DNA of 9,551 nucleotides, taken from Candidatus Zipacnadia bacterium (lineage in GTDB: Bacteria > Armatimonadota > UBA5377 > JALGUK01). Within the stretch, counting starts at the first letter, position 1. Each line of letters starts with the position of its first letter. The notes under the pieces were generated by a model. It worked only from the letters and a program-made list of their open reading frames with translations, searched no databases and was not told the origin of the DNA. The position numbers and the translations under genes were made by a program. The stretch is from assembly GCA_029820875.1 (NCBI GenBank), contig JALGUK010000065.1:1-9551 (forward strand), written 5' to 3'. Below are positions 1-7,699 of this stretch, in pieces.

Positions 1-122
1 CAGTGAGCTTACCGCCCGGCGGCGCAAAGCCCCGGCGGCCATGCACATATTCGCGTACTATCAACTCATTCTCAGTCGTCCTCGACGGTCCACGGCCTGT
101 AGTCGTTGACGAAGTTAAGGCC
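1..122. repeat. Direct repeat copy A (3' end and 3' flank of a prepilin-like gene)
   Basis: This stretch matches 1068-1189 at a constant offset of 1067 bases, with seven mismatches in 122 positions by eye. It covers the last 17 codons and the stop of the prepilin-like gene at 72-836, plus 71 bases of 3' flank cut by the window edge. Beyond position 122 the two genes are clearly less similar, so the non-coding flank is better conserved than much of the coding sequence. The flank is GC-rich, with repeated CCCGGCGG-like blocks able to form only an imperfect hairpin. Confidence 0.85.
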
Positions 123-836
123 TACGATATTCGGGTCACAAGCCTCCTGCCAGTCCTTGCCGTTAATTTTCTGCCACGTTACATGTCCGTCACACCAAGC
201 CACGCTGACACCGCCGTTATGGCACTCAATTCCTGCGTAAGCCACGGCCCAGCCCGCGCCAAGGGCATGGCCCGTCCACCCGGGACACGGATGACTGAAA
301 CCGGGAGACGGAACCGATGCGGACGCAAGCAGAGACTGCGAATCGGTCCAGCAGACAGTCGCAGCGGGCACACTCAACAACGCCAGCCGGATGCCGGCCA
401 CACCCATGTCCACCCAATTGTGCGGCGGCGACGCGGCGCTCGCCTGGACGTTATAGCCGTAAGACATGTCCCAGGCCTTGCTGTTGGGAAGGCCCCATTG
501 CCAGTTGACCGGGGTCGGGTCTCCGGGACAGATGAAAAGTTGGGTGTTCTTGATGTACGGTTGCAACAGCTCAAGAGGATACAGGCGGTCAGGCCACACG
601 TGCGGATCGGGATTGCCCGGGTAGGAGATGAGGCTTGAGCAAGTCGTCTCATCGTAGTCCTGAGCATACATCAGCCATGCCAGGCCGATCTGCTTCAGGT
701 TCGACTGGCAGCCGGCTTGCTTTGCCTTCTCCCTGGCCTTGGCGAAGACCGGGAAGAGAATCGCGGCCAGGATCGCGATGATAGCGATCACGACCAACAG
801 CTCGATGAGTGTAAACCCTTTGCCTCTTCGGACCAT
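72..836 (-). CDS. Prepilin-like protein with H-x9-DG C-terminal motif (type II pseudopilin style)
   Basis: A 254-residue protein with a class III (type IV prepilin) signal. The leader MVRRGKG is followed by FTLIELL, with the conserved Glu five residues after the expected prepilin-peptidase cut, then a hydrophobic helix of about 20 residues and the stretch [12 protein letters not shown] Cys-x-SN-x-KQ segment follows. Near the C-terminus H206 is followed nine residues later by DGHV (D216-G217), the hallmark of the large H-x9-DG prepilin-like family. Such proteins are presumed to be anchored in the inner membrane and processed by PilD; the function of individual members is unknown. The ATG at 836 is supported by GAGGAGG at 844-850, seven bases upstream. 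The neighbouring copy at 1139-1860 is its closest relative here and ends in the same 15 residues. The only terminator candidate would lie outside the window. The family call is firm; the role is not known. Confidence 0.92.
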   Translation of the reverse strand: MVRRGKGFTLIELLVVIAIIAILAAILFPVFAKAREKAKQAGCQSNLKQIGLAWLMYAQDYDETTCSSLISYPGNPDPHVWPDRLYPLELLQPYIKNTQLFICPGDPTPVNWQWGLPNSKAWDMSYGYNVQASAASPPHNWVDMGVAGIRLALLSVPAATVCWTDSQSLLASASVPSPGFSHPCPGWTGHALGAGWAVAYAGIECHNGGVSVAWCDGHVTWQKINGKDWQEACDPNIVGLNFVNDYRPWTVEDD

Positions 837-850
837 GACTTAACCTCCTC

Positions 851-1025
851 TATAAGATGTGTGCAATACAAAAATTCCTATTCTGGGGTTCGACGCCCAC
901 GCAAACTTTCCTTTGCCGGTCCTAAACTTTTTTTCGGGGCTTTCACCCATGCCCCTCTTCTTATGTATCCCGCAATGTCGGCGGGAACACTCCACAGGCT
1001 CACCAGGCTGCAGCCACATATACCC
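851..1025 (-). other. Upstream region of the 72-836 gene; no clear promoter
   Basis: Between the terminator of the upstream gene and the ribosome binding site at 844-850 there are about 175 bases. On the minus strand I see short GC hairpins, GGGGC paired with GCCCC at 935-954 and CCCGC paired with GCGGG at 968-984, and a run of seven A. I find no convincing -35/-10 pair. A transcript starting here would have a structured leader of up to about 150 nt. I could not match it to a known riboswitch consensus. Confidence 0.4.
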
Positions 1026-1060
1026 AAACAACAACGAGGGCACCGGACTTGCCGGCGCCC
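1026..1060 (-). terminator. Rho-independent terminator of the frameshifted prepilin-like gene
   Basis: On the minus strand GGGCGCCGG (1060-1052), loop CAAGT, and CCGGTGCCC (1046-1038) form a nine-base-pair stem with one G-U wobble. It is followed by TCGTTGTTGTTT (1037-1026), a U-rich though not pure U tail. It lies about 80 bases after the stop codon at 1139 and so would end the transcript from the promoter at 1938-1966, separating it from the downstream gene at 72-836. Confidence 0.65.
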
Positions 1061-1067
1061 CCGTTCA

Positions 1068-1189
1068 CAGTGAGATTACCGCCCGGCGGCGTAAAGCCCC
1101 GGCGGCGATGCACATGTTCGCGTGCTGTCAACTCATTCTCAGTCGTCCTCGACGGTCCATGGCCTGTAGTCGTTGACGAAGTTAAGGCC
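1068..1189. repeat. Direct repeat copy B
   Basis: The partner of 1-122, about 94 percent identical by eye. It contains the last 17 codons and stop of the frameshifted gene at 1139-1860 and the next 71 bases of its 3' flank. The repeat ends just before the terminator hairpin at 1038-1060. Tandem gene duplication followed by local gene conversion, or a conserved RNA element spanning the stop codon, would explain the pattern. Confidence 0.85.
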
Positions 1190-1860
1190 CGTCACTGCGG
1201 GGTCAATGGCCTCCTGCCAGGTTTTTCCGTTGATCTTTTGCCACGTGACGTGCCCATCGCACCAAGCTATGTTGATCCCGCCCGCGTGGCTGGTCACACC
1301 ACGGTACGCTACACGTCGCCGGTCCAATACATCGCAGGCCTCGCGTAGCCCGGCGTCGGAACCGCCGCCGAGACGCACACGTCGTGGTCGTCGCACCAGC
1401 CGACGGTCTGCGCAGGAACCTGCAACGCCGAGAGCTTGACTGAGCCGATACCCCCCTCCCGTCCCCCGTTGGCGCTCGTCTGGACGTTTGGCCCGTACGA
1501 CATCGCCCAGCGCTCAAGGGTAGGCGTTCTCCAGTACGTCCACGGATTCGCGTCACCAGGGCAGATAAACACATTGATGTTCTTGACGTAGGGCTGCAGA
1601 GTCTCGATGGGCCAGGAGTAACCGTCGATGATGTGTCCCGGAGCACCCGTGAAGATGTGGGTGCTCATGGTGGTCTCGTCATAGTCCTGCGCATACATCA
1701 GCGTCGCGAGCATGATCTGCTTGAGGTTTGACTGGCAGGCTCCGGTCTTGGCTTTCTCCCTGGCCTTGGCGAAGACCGGGAAGAGAATTGCAGCCAAAAT
1801 CGCAATAATTGCGATAACGACCAACAACTCGATAAGTGTAAACCCCTTTTGACGATGCAA
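1139..1860 (-). pseudogene. Prepilin-like H-x9-DG protein gene, interrupted by a -1 frameshift
   Basis: The reading frame from 1860 encodes [13 protein letters not shown], the same helix and [11 protein letters not shown] stretch, and a long match to the 72-836 protein, but it stops at 1309 soon after YWTGD. The matching C-terminus, with HAGGINIAWCDGHV (H-x9-DG) and the same last 15 residues as its neighbour, lies in another frame from about 1317 down to 1139. One missing base near 1310-1317 explains both. No slippery heptamer is visible there, so programmed frameshifting is unlikely; a real mutation or a sequencing error is more likely. Repaired, the protein would have 240 residues. The start is TTG at 1860, because GGAGGG (1868-1873) lies seven to eight bases upstream and the leader then has normal length. 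The upstream ATG at 1917 would read through the ribosome binding site. Confidence 0.85.
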
Positions 1861-1937
1861 CGTTTTCCCTCCTTTGCCGTACCCGCTATCCATACATAAC
1901 TTGACCCTATGAAGCATTGTGGGAGAACCGCTTTTTT

Positions 1938-1966
1938 ATAATAACAGCATTCTATACCCATGTCAA
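1938..1966 (-). promoter_or_regulatory. Near-consensus sigma-70 promoter for the 1139-1860 gene
   Basis: On the minus strand TTGACA (1966-1961, 6 of 6) is followed after exactly 17 bases by TATTAT (1943-1938, 5 of 6). Transcription would begin near 1931, giving an untranslated leader of about 70 nt before the TTG start at 1860. This is the strongest promoter by eye in the window, and it drives the frameshifted gene. Confidence 0.8.
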
Positions 1967-2067
1967 GGAGATGCAATTTGGCCCTTACTCATTTGGGGTC
2001 TCCAGAGCTGCACAAGAGTGCTGACGGGCGAATCGAGACACTTTCGCAGAAGTACACAAGTGGATAT

Positions 2068-2086
2068 CACGGGCGAGACGCCTGTG
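2068..2086 (+). repeat. REP-like short hairpin, probable dispersed intergenic repeat
   Basis: CACGGGCG (2068-2075), loop AGA, and CGCCTGTG (2079-2086) make an eight-base-pair stem with one G-U pair in the plus-strand RNA. In translation the region gives TGETPVVP in one frame. From memory, strings like this turn up repeatedly as spurious peptides in environmental bacterial genomes, which suggests a high-copy intergenic element. It sits just after the stop of the HDOD gene. I see no second copy in this window, so its dispersed nature is inferred. The rest of 1967-2099 holds nothing I recognise. Confidence 0.45.
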
Positions 2087-2099
2087 GTGCCAAGGGGTG

Positions 2100-2996
2100 C
2101 TATCGGACCTTATCCGCCCTGTGGGCGAGCGGCGGAGCGTTGATTCCGAATGCTCCAGCGGCCGCGTCCACACGCTTTTCAATATCCGACGCCAGTTCCA
2201 TGGCGCGGGAGTCATCTATACCCGCCATTTGCCAGATTTCGTCGCTGAAAACGGGGATGTGCTTACCTGGAACGCTCCCAAGCCCCTGCGCCCAACATAG
2301 GAAGTCGCATACGGCCACCGTCGCCGCGAGCCGGATTTCCGGCTCGGGCGCGCGCTGGTTTGCAAGCGGCCTGTGGTGCCGGAGAATCGCCTGTTTGAGG
2401 CTCTCATCGAAGTTCCATTTCTCGGCCAACCATTCCCCGATTACGTCGTGCGGGACGCTATAGGCCTCGATCTCAGCGTCCCTGGGTCTCTTGCCGTTCA
2501 ATACCACCTGTTCAATCACCTGGGCGTAAGTCGCTGAATGATAGGCGTCCAGCATAAGTTTGCCTATGTCGTGGAGCAACCCCGCCACGAAATACAGGCT
2601 CCGCACGGCCTTATCGGGTTCGACCGAAAGTTCCTCGGCAAGGATTGCACACCCGAGCGAATGCCGCCAGTGCTGCGGCCAATCCAGCCCCTTGCCTGTA
2701 TGTCCCGCACGAAATGTTTCGAGCACTGAAACGGTCAGTATCAGGTCCCGGACCGTATCCAACCCCAGGAATGCAATAGCACGGGCAACGGTCGTAATCG
2801 GATCACGAGGGCTGTAATAGGCCGAGTTGGCGATTCTGAGCAGCCGGGAGGTGAGCGGGGCGTCGGCCTGCAGGACCTCGGCTACATCTACAGCCGATGA
2901 GGTAGGATCGCGAGCCAGATTCATGGCCCGCACGGCAATCATCGGAAGCGTCGGCAGGTCACGAACCTTGGCGAGCAGACGCCGCTTGGTATCCAT
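2100..2996 (-). CDS. HDOD-domain signalling protein
   Basis: A 298-residue protein that is almost entirely one HDOD domain (about residues 8-215). The first helix carries RDLPTLP, the usual opening of the family, and ANSAYYSP matches the typical N-terminal half. W110-x-x-H and LLHDIGK near residue 141 follow, then VPHDVIGEWLAEKW and ILRHHRP. HDOD proteins are regulators linked to motility, type IV pili and c-di-GMP signalling. Many have lost the HD catalytic pair; here HD and the flanking histidines are present, so phosphohydrolase activity is possible. No receiver, GGDEF or EAL partner domain is present. The start is uncertain: ATG at 2996 has GAAGGAA 11 bases upstream, while GTG at 3002 (adding two residues) has better spacing; ATG at 3080 lacks a visible ribosome binding site. 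It is transcribed away from the prepilin-like gene at 3261. Confidence 0.88.
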   Translation of the reverse strand: MDTKRRLLAKVRDLPTLPMIAVRAMNLARDPTSSAVDVAEVLQADAPLTSRLLRIANSAYYSPRDPITTVARAIAFLGLDTVRDLILTVSVLETFRAGHTGKGLDWPQHWRHSLGCAILAEELSVEPDKAVRSLYFVAGLLHDIGKLMLDAYHSATYAQVIEQVVLNGKRPRDAEIEAYSVPHDVIGEWLAEKWNFDESLKQAILRHHRPLANQRAPEPEIRLAATVAVCDFLCWAQGLGSVPGKHIPVFSDEIWQMAGIDDSRAMELASDIEKRVDAAAGAFGINAPPLAHRADKVR

Positions 2997-3260
2997 AGAC
3001 ACATCGGTTCCTTCCCAATATCTACGAGGACGCCGCGCGCTCAGCCTCCTCGCGACTTTGCTCACCATTGCTATTGGCACTGGTTATCTACCACTTAAGG
3101 GTGCCAGGCGAGTGTAACCAAGCGAATACTGCTGGCCGACCCCGAAGCCGACAGACCCAGGTCAAGGGGGCCACTTATTCGCTCTCAGCTAAAGCTCATG
3201 GGCGGGCGTGCCAATGAAAGAGTGGGACGGGGCACCAAGCATGAGGGGGCCCGACCGGCA

Positions 3261-3854
3261 ATGCGGAATGGCTTCAGACACGGCGGTTTCAGTTTGGTCG
3301 AAATCTTGGTTGTGACCACGATTCTGGCTATTTTATGCGCGCTATTGATGCCCGCTATGGCCAGTGCACGTGAAGCTGGAAGAGGCGCAGCGTGCCAGGA
3401 ACACCTCAAGCAGGTGGCAATGGCCACGCTGATGTACGCAATGGATTGGAACGAGCGATTGCCCACTCACTTCCGCGTCGAACAGGGGTATATCGGCATC
3501 GACATTTTCTCGATGCTGCTGCCCTACCACAAGGACTGGCGTATCTTCCAGTGCCCCAGCGTGCCCGGACACTGGACGATTCGGGGATATGGATACAACC
3601 ACGTCTACCTTAATTATCAGTTGCTAAGCCGAATCAACCACACATCGGACACCATTATGTTCTGTGACAACAAGCGCCGGAGCACTGATGGAGCGTCGGT
3701 GGCCCACTGCTTCCCACCCGGTTATCCGGGGGCTAACAATGGGCCGGACCCGAGGCACAACAGGATGGCGAACTTCGCCTTCGTGGACGGCCACGTAAAG
3801 CGCATGGAGCCGTGGCAAACCATAAATCCACTAAACCTGTGGGACATTCAATAA
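3261..3854 (+). CDS. Prepilin-like protein with H-x9-DG motif, divergent family member
   Basis: A 197-residue protein with leader MRNGFRHGG and predicted cut before FSLVE, with Glu at position 5 of the mature protein. The hydrophobic helix (LVVTTILAILCALLMPAM) departs from the near-identical helix of the other copies. The segment ASAREAGRGAACQEHLKQ replaces the usual AREKA..C.SNLKQ. H166 precedes DGHV (D176) by nine residues, so the family signature is complete. GAGGGGG (3243-3249) lies 11 bases before the ATG at 3261; the ATG at 3198 in the same frame would add 21 charged residues and has no visible ribosome binding site. The gene converges on the GspE-like gene with only four bases between the two stop codons. 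It is shorter than its paralogues and appears older or separately acquired. Its function is unknown. Confidence 0.87.
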   Translation: MRNGFRHGGFSLVEILVVTTILAILCALLMPAMASAREAGRGAACQEHLKQVAMATLMYAMDWNERLPTHFRVEQGYIGIDIFSMLLPYHKDWRIFQCPSVPGHWTIRGYGYNHVYLNYQLLSRINHTSDTIMFCDNKRRSTDGASVAHCFPPGYPGANNGPDPRHNRMANFAFVDGHVKRMEPWQTINPLNLWDIQ

Positions 3855-3858
3855 CCAG

Positions 3859-4728
3859 TCAGACCTCCGGCTCGACATCTTGTGCAGGGCCCTCTCGCAC
3901 CGTTTGCAGCACTTCGCTTACACTGGTTATCCCGGCCTCAATCTTTTTCAGACCGTCCTGCACCAGCGCCATGTTCGTCTGACTTTGCCCCGCCGTTATG
4001 AGTTTTTCGCGGGAGACAGCCCAATCCAAAACATCGCCGACCGGTTGGCCTACTTGGCTGACTTCAAACAGCGCCGTATAGCCCGCATAGCCTCTCTCAG
4101 CGCAGTATTCACATCCGACAGCCTCGTAGGCTTTAAGGGGTTTGGCAAGCTCCTGGAGCCATGAGAGCTGCGTGAATTGTTCAGCCGGAAACGGCACTCG
4201 TATTCGACACCGCGGACAGAGGCGTCGCACCAGACGCTGCTGGGTCACACAGGTGACCAGCAGACCCAGTGTACGCCCTTTGGGCCCCATATCCATAAGC
4301 TTCACCAAGGCCTCGGTGCTGCTGCGCGAGTTCATCTCAACCAAAACCAGCGCGCGCCGGGCCGCGCGGAGGGCGGAGACCACCGCACCGGCATCTGGAA
4401 GCTCGCTGACCATCACAACATCCGGATCCAACCGACAGGCTGCGTAAAGCCAGTCGCCGAAGCTCATCTGCTCGTCGTCCACGATTTCCGTTTGGCTGAT
4501 TCCGTCCATGTGCGCGTGGACCGGCCGCTCAGCGGTCATAAGGCTGCGTTGTTCTACGTTAAGTCGAGTGAGGCAGGAGTAAATGGATGTGGTCTTCCCG
4601 CTGTGGCGGGGACCGCTCACAAGAATCATGCCGGTGGGACGCATTAGAGCTTCCTCGAACCGGCTCAACGCCTCACCTGAAAGCCCTAAGTCTTCCAGAC
4701 AACCCATTCTGATTGTTGGAGCTAACAC
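3859..4728 (-). CDS. Stand-alone, degenerate GspE/PilB-type secretion ATPase domain
   Basis: A 289-residue protein matching only the C-terminal ATPase half of GspE/PilB proteins, which are usually about 500-570 residues. Order: LEDLGLS opening (11-16); Walker A GPRHSGKT (39-46); a TAERPV segment in place of the Asp-box TIEDPVE (65-70); Walker B region DPDVVMVSEL (101-110) where the family usually has VGEIRD; no TLHTN histidine box (near 128-136 it reads VLVEMNSRS); then LMDMG, QQRLVRRLCPRC (C171, C174) and CEYCAERGYAGY (C206, C209), the intact tetracysteine zinc site; and a C-terminal ITSVSEVLQTV. The P-loop Lys and Walker B Glu remain, but other catalytic residues are gone, so it may bind nucleotide without driving assembly. 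GTG at 4728 is chosen because GGAGG (4735-4739) sits six bases upstream; the GTG at 4743 lies on the other side of that site. It follows the antiporter gene by 87 bases. Confidence 0.82.
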   Translation of the reverse strand: MLAPTIRMGCLEDLGLSGEALSRFEEALMRPTGMILVSGPRHSGKTTSIYSCLTRLNVEQRSLMTAERPVHAHMDGISQTEIVDDEQMSFGDWLYAACRLDPDVVMVSELPDAGAVVSALRAARRALVLVEMNSRSSTEALVKLMDMGPKGRTLGLLVTCVTQQRLVRRLCPRCRIRVPFPAEQFTQLSWLQELAKPLKAYEAVGCEYCAERGYAGYTALFEVSQVGQPVGDVLDWAVSREKLITAGQSQTNMALVQDGLKKIEAGITSVSEVLQTVREGPAQDVEPEV

Positions 4729-4815
4729 CTTACACCTCCGCACTCTCGCCCAAATGAAGCTTATACCGCCTTTTCTCCCCGCAGCGGAAATATCCTACTA
4801 TGAATCAGACATTGC

Positions 4816-6453
4816 TCAGACATCGGAGACGCCGCTGTCCCCTGACGTGCGGGAGAGCTTATCACGCTCTGCTTCAAGCTCTATATGACGCTTGTCAATG
4901 TCAGCGGCGAGCGTTTGGAGTGTCTTTTCAGCAATCAAACCGCGGCGAAATGCGTCCAACAGGGCGCTTTTTTCAGCATGGTGCACCAGTCGCTGTGCCT
5001 CGAAAACTTGCAATTGCTCCAGTTCCTCCGCTTGCTCCTGTACCTCCTCGATCTGCTCGGCGAGGCGTGCGATTTGGGTCTCGCGGGGTTCACGAAGGCT
5101 GGCGAAGACGCGATGGGTAATCACGTGCGAGGTGTTCAGACGCTCGAGTTCATTGAGCGCTGCCTGGTGAGCGATTATCTGCCCGACCAGCATCTCGTAG
5201 TCCTCCACAGCACCGGGCCGGGCATCTAGACCAAGGAATTCACTGAGGCGGCGGATTGTCAAGCCTTGCAAAACCAGGCTGATGAACACCACGCCGAAAG
5301 TAGCCGTAATCAGGAAATCAAATCCCTGCCACTGGCGCGCCGCTGTCGGCACGCTCAGAACCATTACCATTGACAGCGCCCCCTTCAGCCCGCCCCAGAC
5401 CAGTACATGCCTCCAGCGCAGCGGCAACGGTTGCATGAGCTTGGATATCACATGTCCGCCTCCGTAAGCGACCACGGCCCGTGCGGCAGTCATGATTAAA
5501 TACACCAGGAGGGCGTACCCGATCATGGTCGGCCAATCAGGCACACCAGAGACCTGCGCCAGTTCCGTTCCGATTAGCAGGAAGACGATGGAGTTGACTA
5601 CGAATCCCGCGTATTCCCAGAAGTTATGAAGCGCAACGACCGTGGTGGCTGACATGCCGGTCTCTTCCCCGTAATTACCCATGCACAGCCCCGCTACGAC
5701 CACGGCGATGATGCCTGAGAAGTGCTGGCCGCCGATGTTGACCGCCTCGGCGGCCAGGAATGCGCCGTAGGCGAGCACGGTGCTCAGCGTCACCTCGATT
5801 AAGTGGTCGTCAACGTGGCGTGTCAATCGCGAGGCGACCAAGCCGAACACCCCACCCACTATCGCCCCACCTACACTGACGAAAAAGAATGTGGCGACCC
5901 CGTCGAGTATATTAACACCACCGCCCGGGCCGGATGCTTTCAGAAGGATAGTGAATATGACCAGGCCGACGGCATCATTGAAGAGACTCTCCCCCTCGAT
6001 TAAGACCGACAACCGCCTGGAGACGCCGAGCTGACGGAAAATCGCCAGCACAGACAGGGGATCGGTCGGAGAGATGATTGCTCCCAGAAGCAGAGATTGC
6101 AGGAGAGGCACGCCCAGCAGGTGATGGACAAGAAGTCCGACAAGCCCGATGCTCACAAGGGTGCCCGGCAGGGCGAGCGTGAAGATAGGCCGCCAATTCC
6201 GTACGAAGAACTCCCATTTGAAGTTAAGGGCAGCCTCAAACAGCAGCGCAGGGAGCAGCAGGTCATAGCAGACAGCCTTATAGTCCTCGGGGGACAACGT
6301 CAGTCCCGGAACACGCCTGCTCAGGGCGATAATCAGACCCGCAATCACCAGCACGACCGTGTACGGGAGCCGCCACCTGCGCACAAGCAGCGCGACCGTC
6401 ATGGCCACTATCAACATGCCCAGGACGATGCCGATTGCCTCGTGGAAGTTCAT
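4816..6453 (-). CDS. CPA1-family Na+(K+)/H+ antiporter (NhaP-like) with cytoplasmic coiled-coil tail
   Basis: A 545-residue integral membrane protein. About 12 hydrophobic segments span residues 5-415. The ion-binding motifs of the CPA1 family are present: SPTDP (128-132) and ESLFND (155-160), the latter carrying the conserved Asn-Asp pair of electroneutral exchangers. The membrane part ends with a region containing GLKGALSM. From about residue 430 the tail is cytoplasmic and rich in Glu, Gln and Leu (ARLAEQIEEVQEQAEELEQL), predicted to form a coiled coil that may regulate or dimerise the transporter. It would exchange Na+ or K+ for protons in pH and salt balance. ATG at 6453 fits the family N-terminus, with GGAGG at 6468-6472, a long spacing of 14 bases. 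GTG at 6504 would add 17 residues, with no good site. I see no clear promoter between it and the divergent sialidase gene. Confidence 0.93.
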   Translation of the reverse strand: MNFHEAIGIVLGMLIVAMTVALLVRRWRLPYTVVLVIAGLIIALSRRVPGLTLSPEDYKAVCYDLLLPALLFEAALNFKWEFFVRNWRPIFTLALPGTLVSIGLVGLLVHHLLGVPLLQSLLLGAIISPTDPLSVLAIFRQLGVSRRLSVLIEGESLFNDAVGLVIFTILLKASGPGGGVNILDGVATFFFVSVGGAIVGGVFGLVASRLTRHVDDHLIEVTLSTVLAYGAFLAAEAVNIGGQHFSGIIAVVVAGLCMGNYGEETGMSATTVVALHNFWEYAGFVVNSIVFLLIGTELAQVSGVPDWPTMIGYALLVYLIMTAARAVVAYGGGHVISKLMQPLPLRWRHVLVWGGLKGALSMVMVLSVPTAARQWQGFDFLITATFGVVFISLVLQGLTIRRLSEFLGLDARPGAVEDYEMLVGQIIAHQAALNELERLNTSHVITHRVFASLREPRETQIARLAEQIEEVQEQAEELEQLQVFEAQRLVHHAEKSALLDAFRRGLIAEKTLQTLAADIDKRHIELEAERDKLSRTSGDSGVSDV

Positions 6454-6553
6454 ACTTTTGCACTTCGCCTCCGCAACCACGGACTCCTTCGCAACCGGTA
6501 CCACTCGCGCAGCCGTCCATTGCCCCAGTCACCAATGTCTTTAGTCGCCGTTG

Positions 6554-6582
6554 TTGACTTCAACCGCCTCTCGTGATATTCT
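6554..6582 (+). promoter_or_regulatory. Sigma-70-like promoter for the sialidase-like gene, with an overlapping dyad
   Basis: TTGACT (6554-6559) and TATTCT (6577-6582) are separated by exactly 17 bases, placing the transcription start near 6589 and the ribosome binding site about 20 bases further on. A small inverted repeat, GTTGA-CT-TCAAC (6553-6564), covers the -35 hexamer and could be an operator; it is short enough to be chance. The location supports the gene start at 6623 rather than any upstream in-frame codon. Confidence 0.65.
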
Positions 6583-6622
6583 GCCCCTCGTTCGCAAACC
6601 GCGCAGTTTGGGAGGCTCTCGA

Positions 6623-7693
6623 ATGGTCGAACTTTGCCTGACCGCGATGTTGATAGGCTCATCCGCGCTCGCCCAGCAGGAACCTCTATTCCAAGACGTC
6701 CACGTCGTGCAGAAAGAGCCGGGTAAGTATGGCCCCCGCGGCATGCCCGGAGATATCATCGAGCTGAAGGACGGCTCATTGCTGCTGTGCTACACGTCGC
6801 TTGAGGGGAAGGGCATCGTCGGGCGCAAATCCACCGACAAGGGCAGAACCTGGGGCGACGAGTTTGTCCTCGTGCCGAATCCCGGCCCGCCATCCACCCA
6901 AGGCTACTACTGCCATCCAAGTTTCGTGCGGTGTGCAAACAACGATATTCTGCTTTCGTACATCTACGGCTCCGGCGCGGTGCCGTACTACGGCCATAAC
7001 TATTACAGGCGCTCCAACGACGAGGGGAAGACGTGGAGCGAGCAGTTCTGCATGACCCCCTACCCGGGCTACTTCATCGTCCACAACGATAAAATCAGGG
7101 TGCTTTCCAACGGGCGGATTATCGCAGCAGCGGAGTTCAAGAAGCGATGGCCGGCCAGCCGCGACCACAGCGGGTATGTGGCCATGTGCGCCTACTCGGA
7201 TGACAACGGCTACTCCTGGCACATCAGCAATGACGTTGACATGGACCCCCACGAGGCCCAGGAGGCGCATGTGGTGGAGCTTAAGGATGGACGCCTGCTG
7301 ATGATTTTCCGCACTTACAGTGGGTTCATCGGCCGGGCGTACTCGGACAATATGGGGGGAACGTGGGGTCCGGGTGAGCTGGTCAAGGAGCTGCCGCTTC
7401 CGCAATCGGGTGCAGTGACGGTGGACCGAATTCCGACTACGGGGGACCTTATCCTCATTCGCATCACAGGCAAGGGGCGGGACGGCCAGACGCGGGCGCC
7501 GCTGACCTCGGTGATTTCCAAGGATGAGGGCAAAACCTGGGAAAACCCGCGCAACATCGGCCCTGACCCCAACAACGACTACGGTTACCAGAGCCTGACC
7601 TGGGTGGACAACGTGGCGGTCATCAGCTACCATGCCCTCGACGGCCTGCACGTGGCACGGATTCACCCGGAGTGGTTCTACGGGAAGGACTAA
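6623..7693 (+). CDS. Secreted sialidase-like (BNR/Asp-box) six-bladed propeller protein
   Basis: A 356-residue protein. Residues 1-17 form a Sec signal peptide (hydrophobic core LTAMLIG, cleavage after SSALA). The mature protein contains five Asp boxes of form S-x-D-x-G-x-T-W: STDKGRTW (70), SNDEGKTW (131), SDDNGYSW (192), SDNMGGTW (241, with D and N swapped) and SKDEGKTW (299). They are spaced 50-61 residues apart, as expected for successive blades of a sialidase propeller. YGPRGMPGDIIELKDG (36-51), the EAHVVELKDGRLLMIFRT segment (215-231) and a late DYGYQS (319-324) fit the BNR-type sialidase family, where Arg, Glu and Tyr form the active site. Substrate could be sialic acid or another sugar; family members often differ. 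ATG at 6623 has GGGAGG (6610-6615) seven bases upstream. No terminator is obvious after 7693. Confidence 0.9.
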   Translation: MVELCLTAMLIGSSALAQQEPLFQDVHVVQKEPGKYGPRGMPGDIIELKDGSLLLCYTSLEGKGIVGRKSTDKGRTWGDEFVLVPNPGPPSTQGYYCHPSFVRCANNDILLSYIYGSGAVPYYGHNYYRRSNDEGKTWSEQFCMTPYPGYFIVHNDKIRVLSNGRIIAAAEFKKRWPASRDHSGYVAMCAYSDDNGYSWHISNDVDMDPHEAQEAHVVELKDGRLLMIFRTYSGFIGRAYSDNMGGTWGPGELVKELPLPQSGAVTVDRIPTTGDLILIRITGKGRDGQTRAPLTSVISKDEGKTWENPRNIGPDPNNDYGYQSLTWVDNVAVISYHALDGLHVARIHPEWFYGKD

Positions 7694-7699
7694 CGGCCG

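Noticed and set aside
3..638. A 211-codon plus-strand frame opposite the 72-836 gene
   Set aside because: It is an antisense shadow with Arg/Pro-rich low-sense composition, and the minus-strand prepilin-like gene is clear.
885..898. GGGGTTCGACGCCC on the plus strand resembles a tRNA T-arm or tmRNA end
   Set aside because: No acceptor stem, CCA end, anticodon arm or tmRNA core is found around it; the stem has only four pairs.
930..955. Hairpin next to a homopolymer run as a terminator
   Set aside because: The T run precedes the hairpin on the plus strand, and on the minus strand the run is A, so neither direction gives a terminator.
3080..3110. Possible sigma-54 promoter (TGGCAC on the minus strand) upstream of the HDOD gene
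   Set aside because: The TTGC half at the required spacing is missing.
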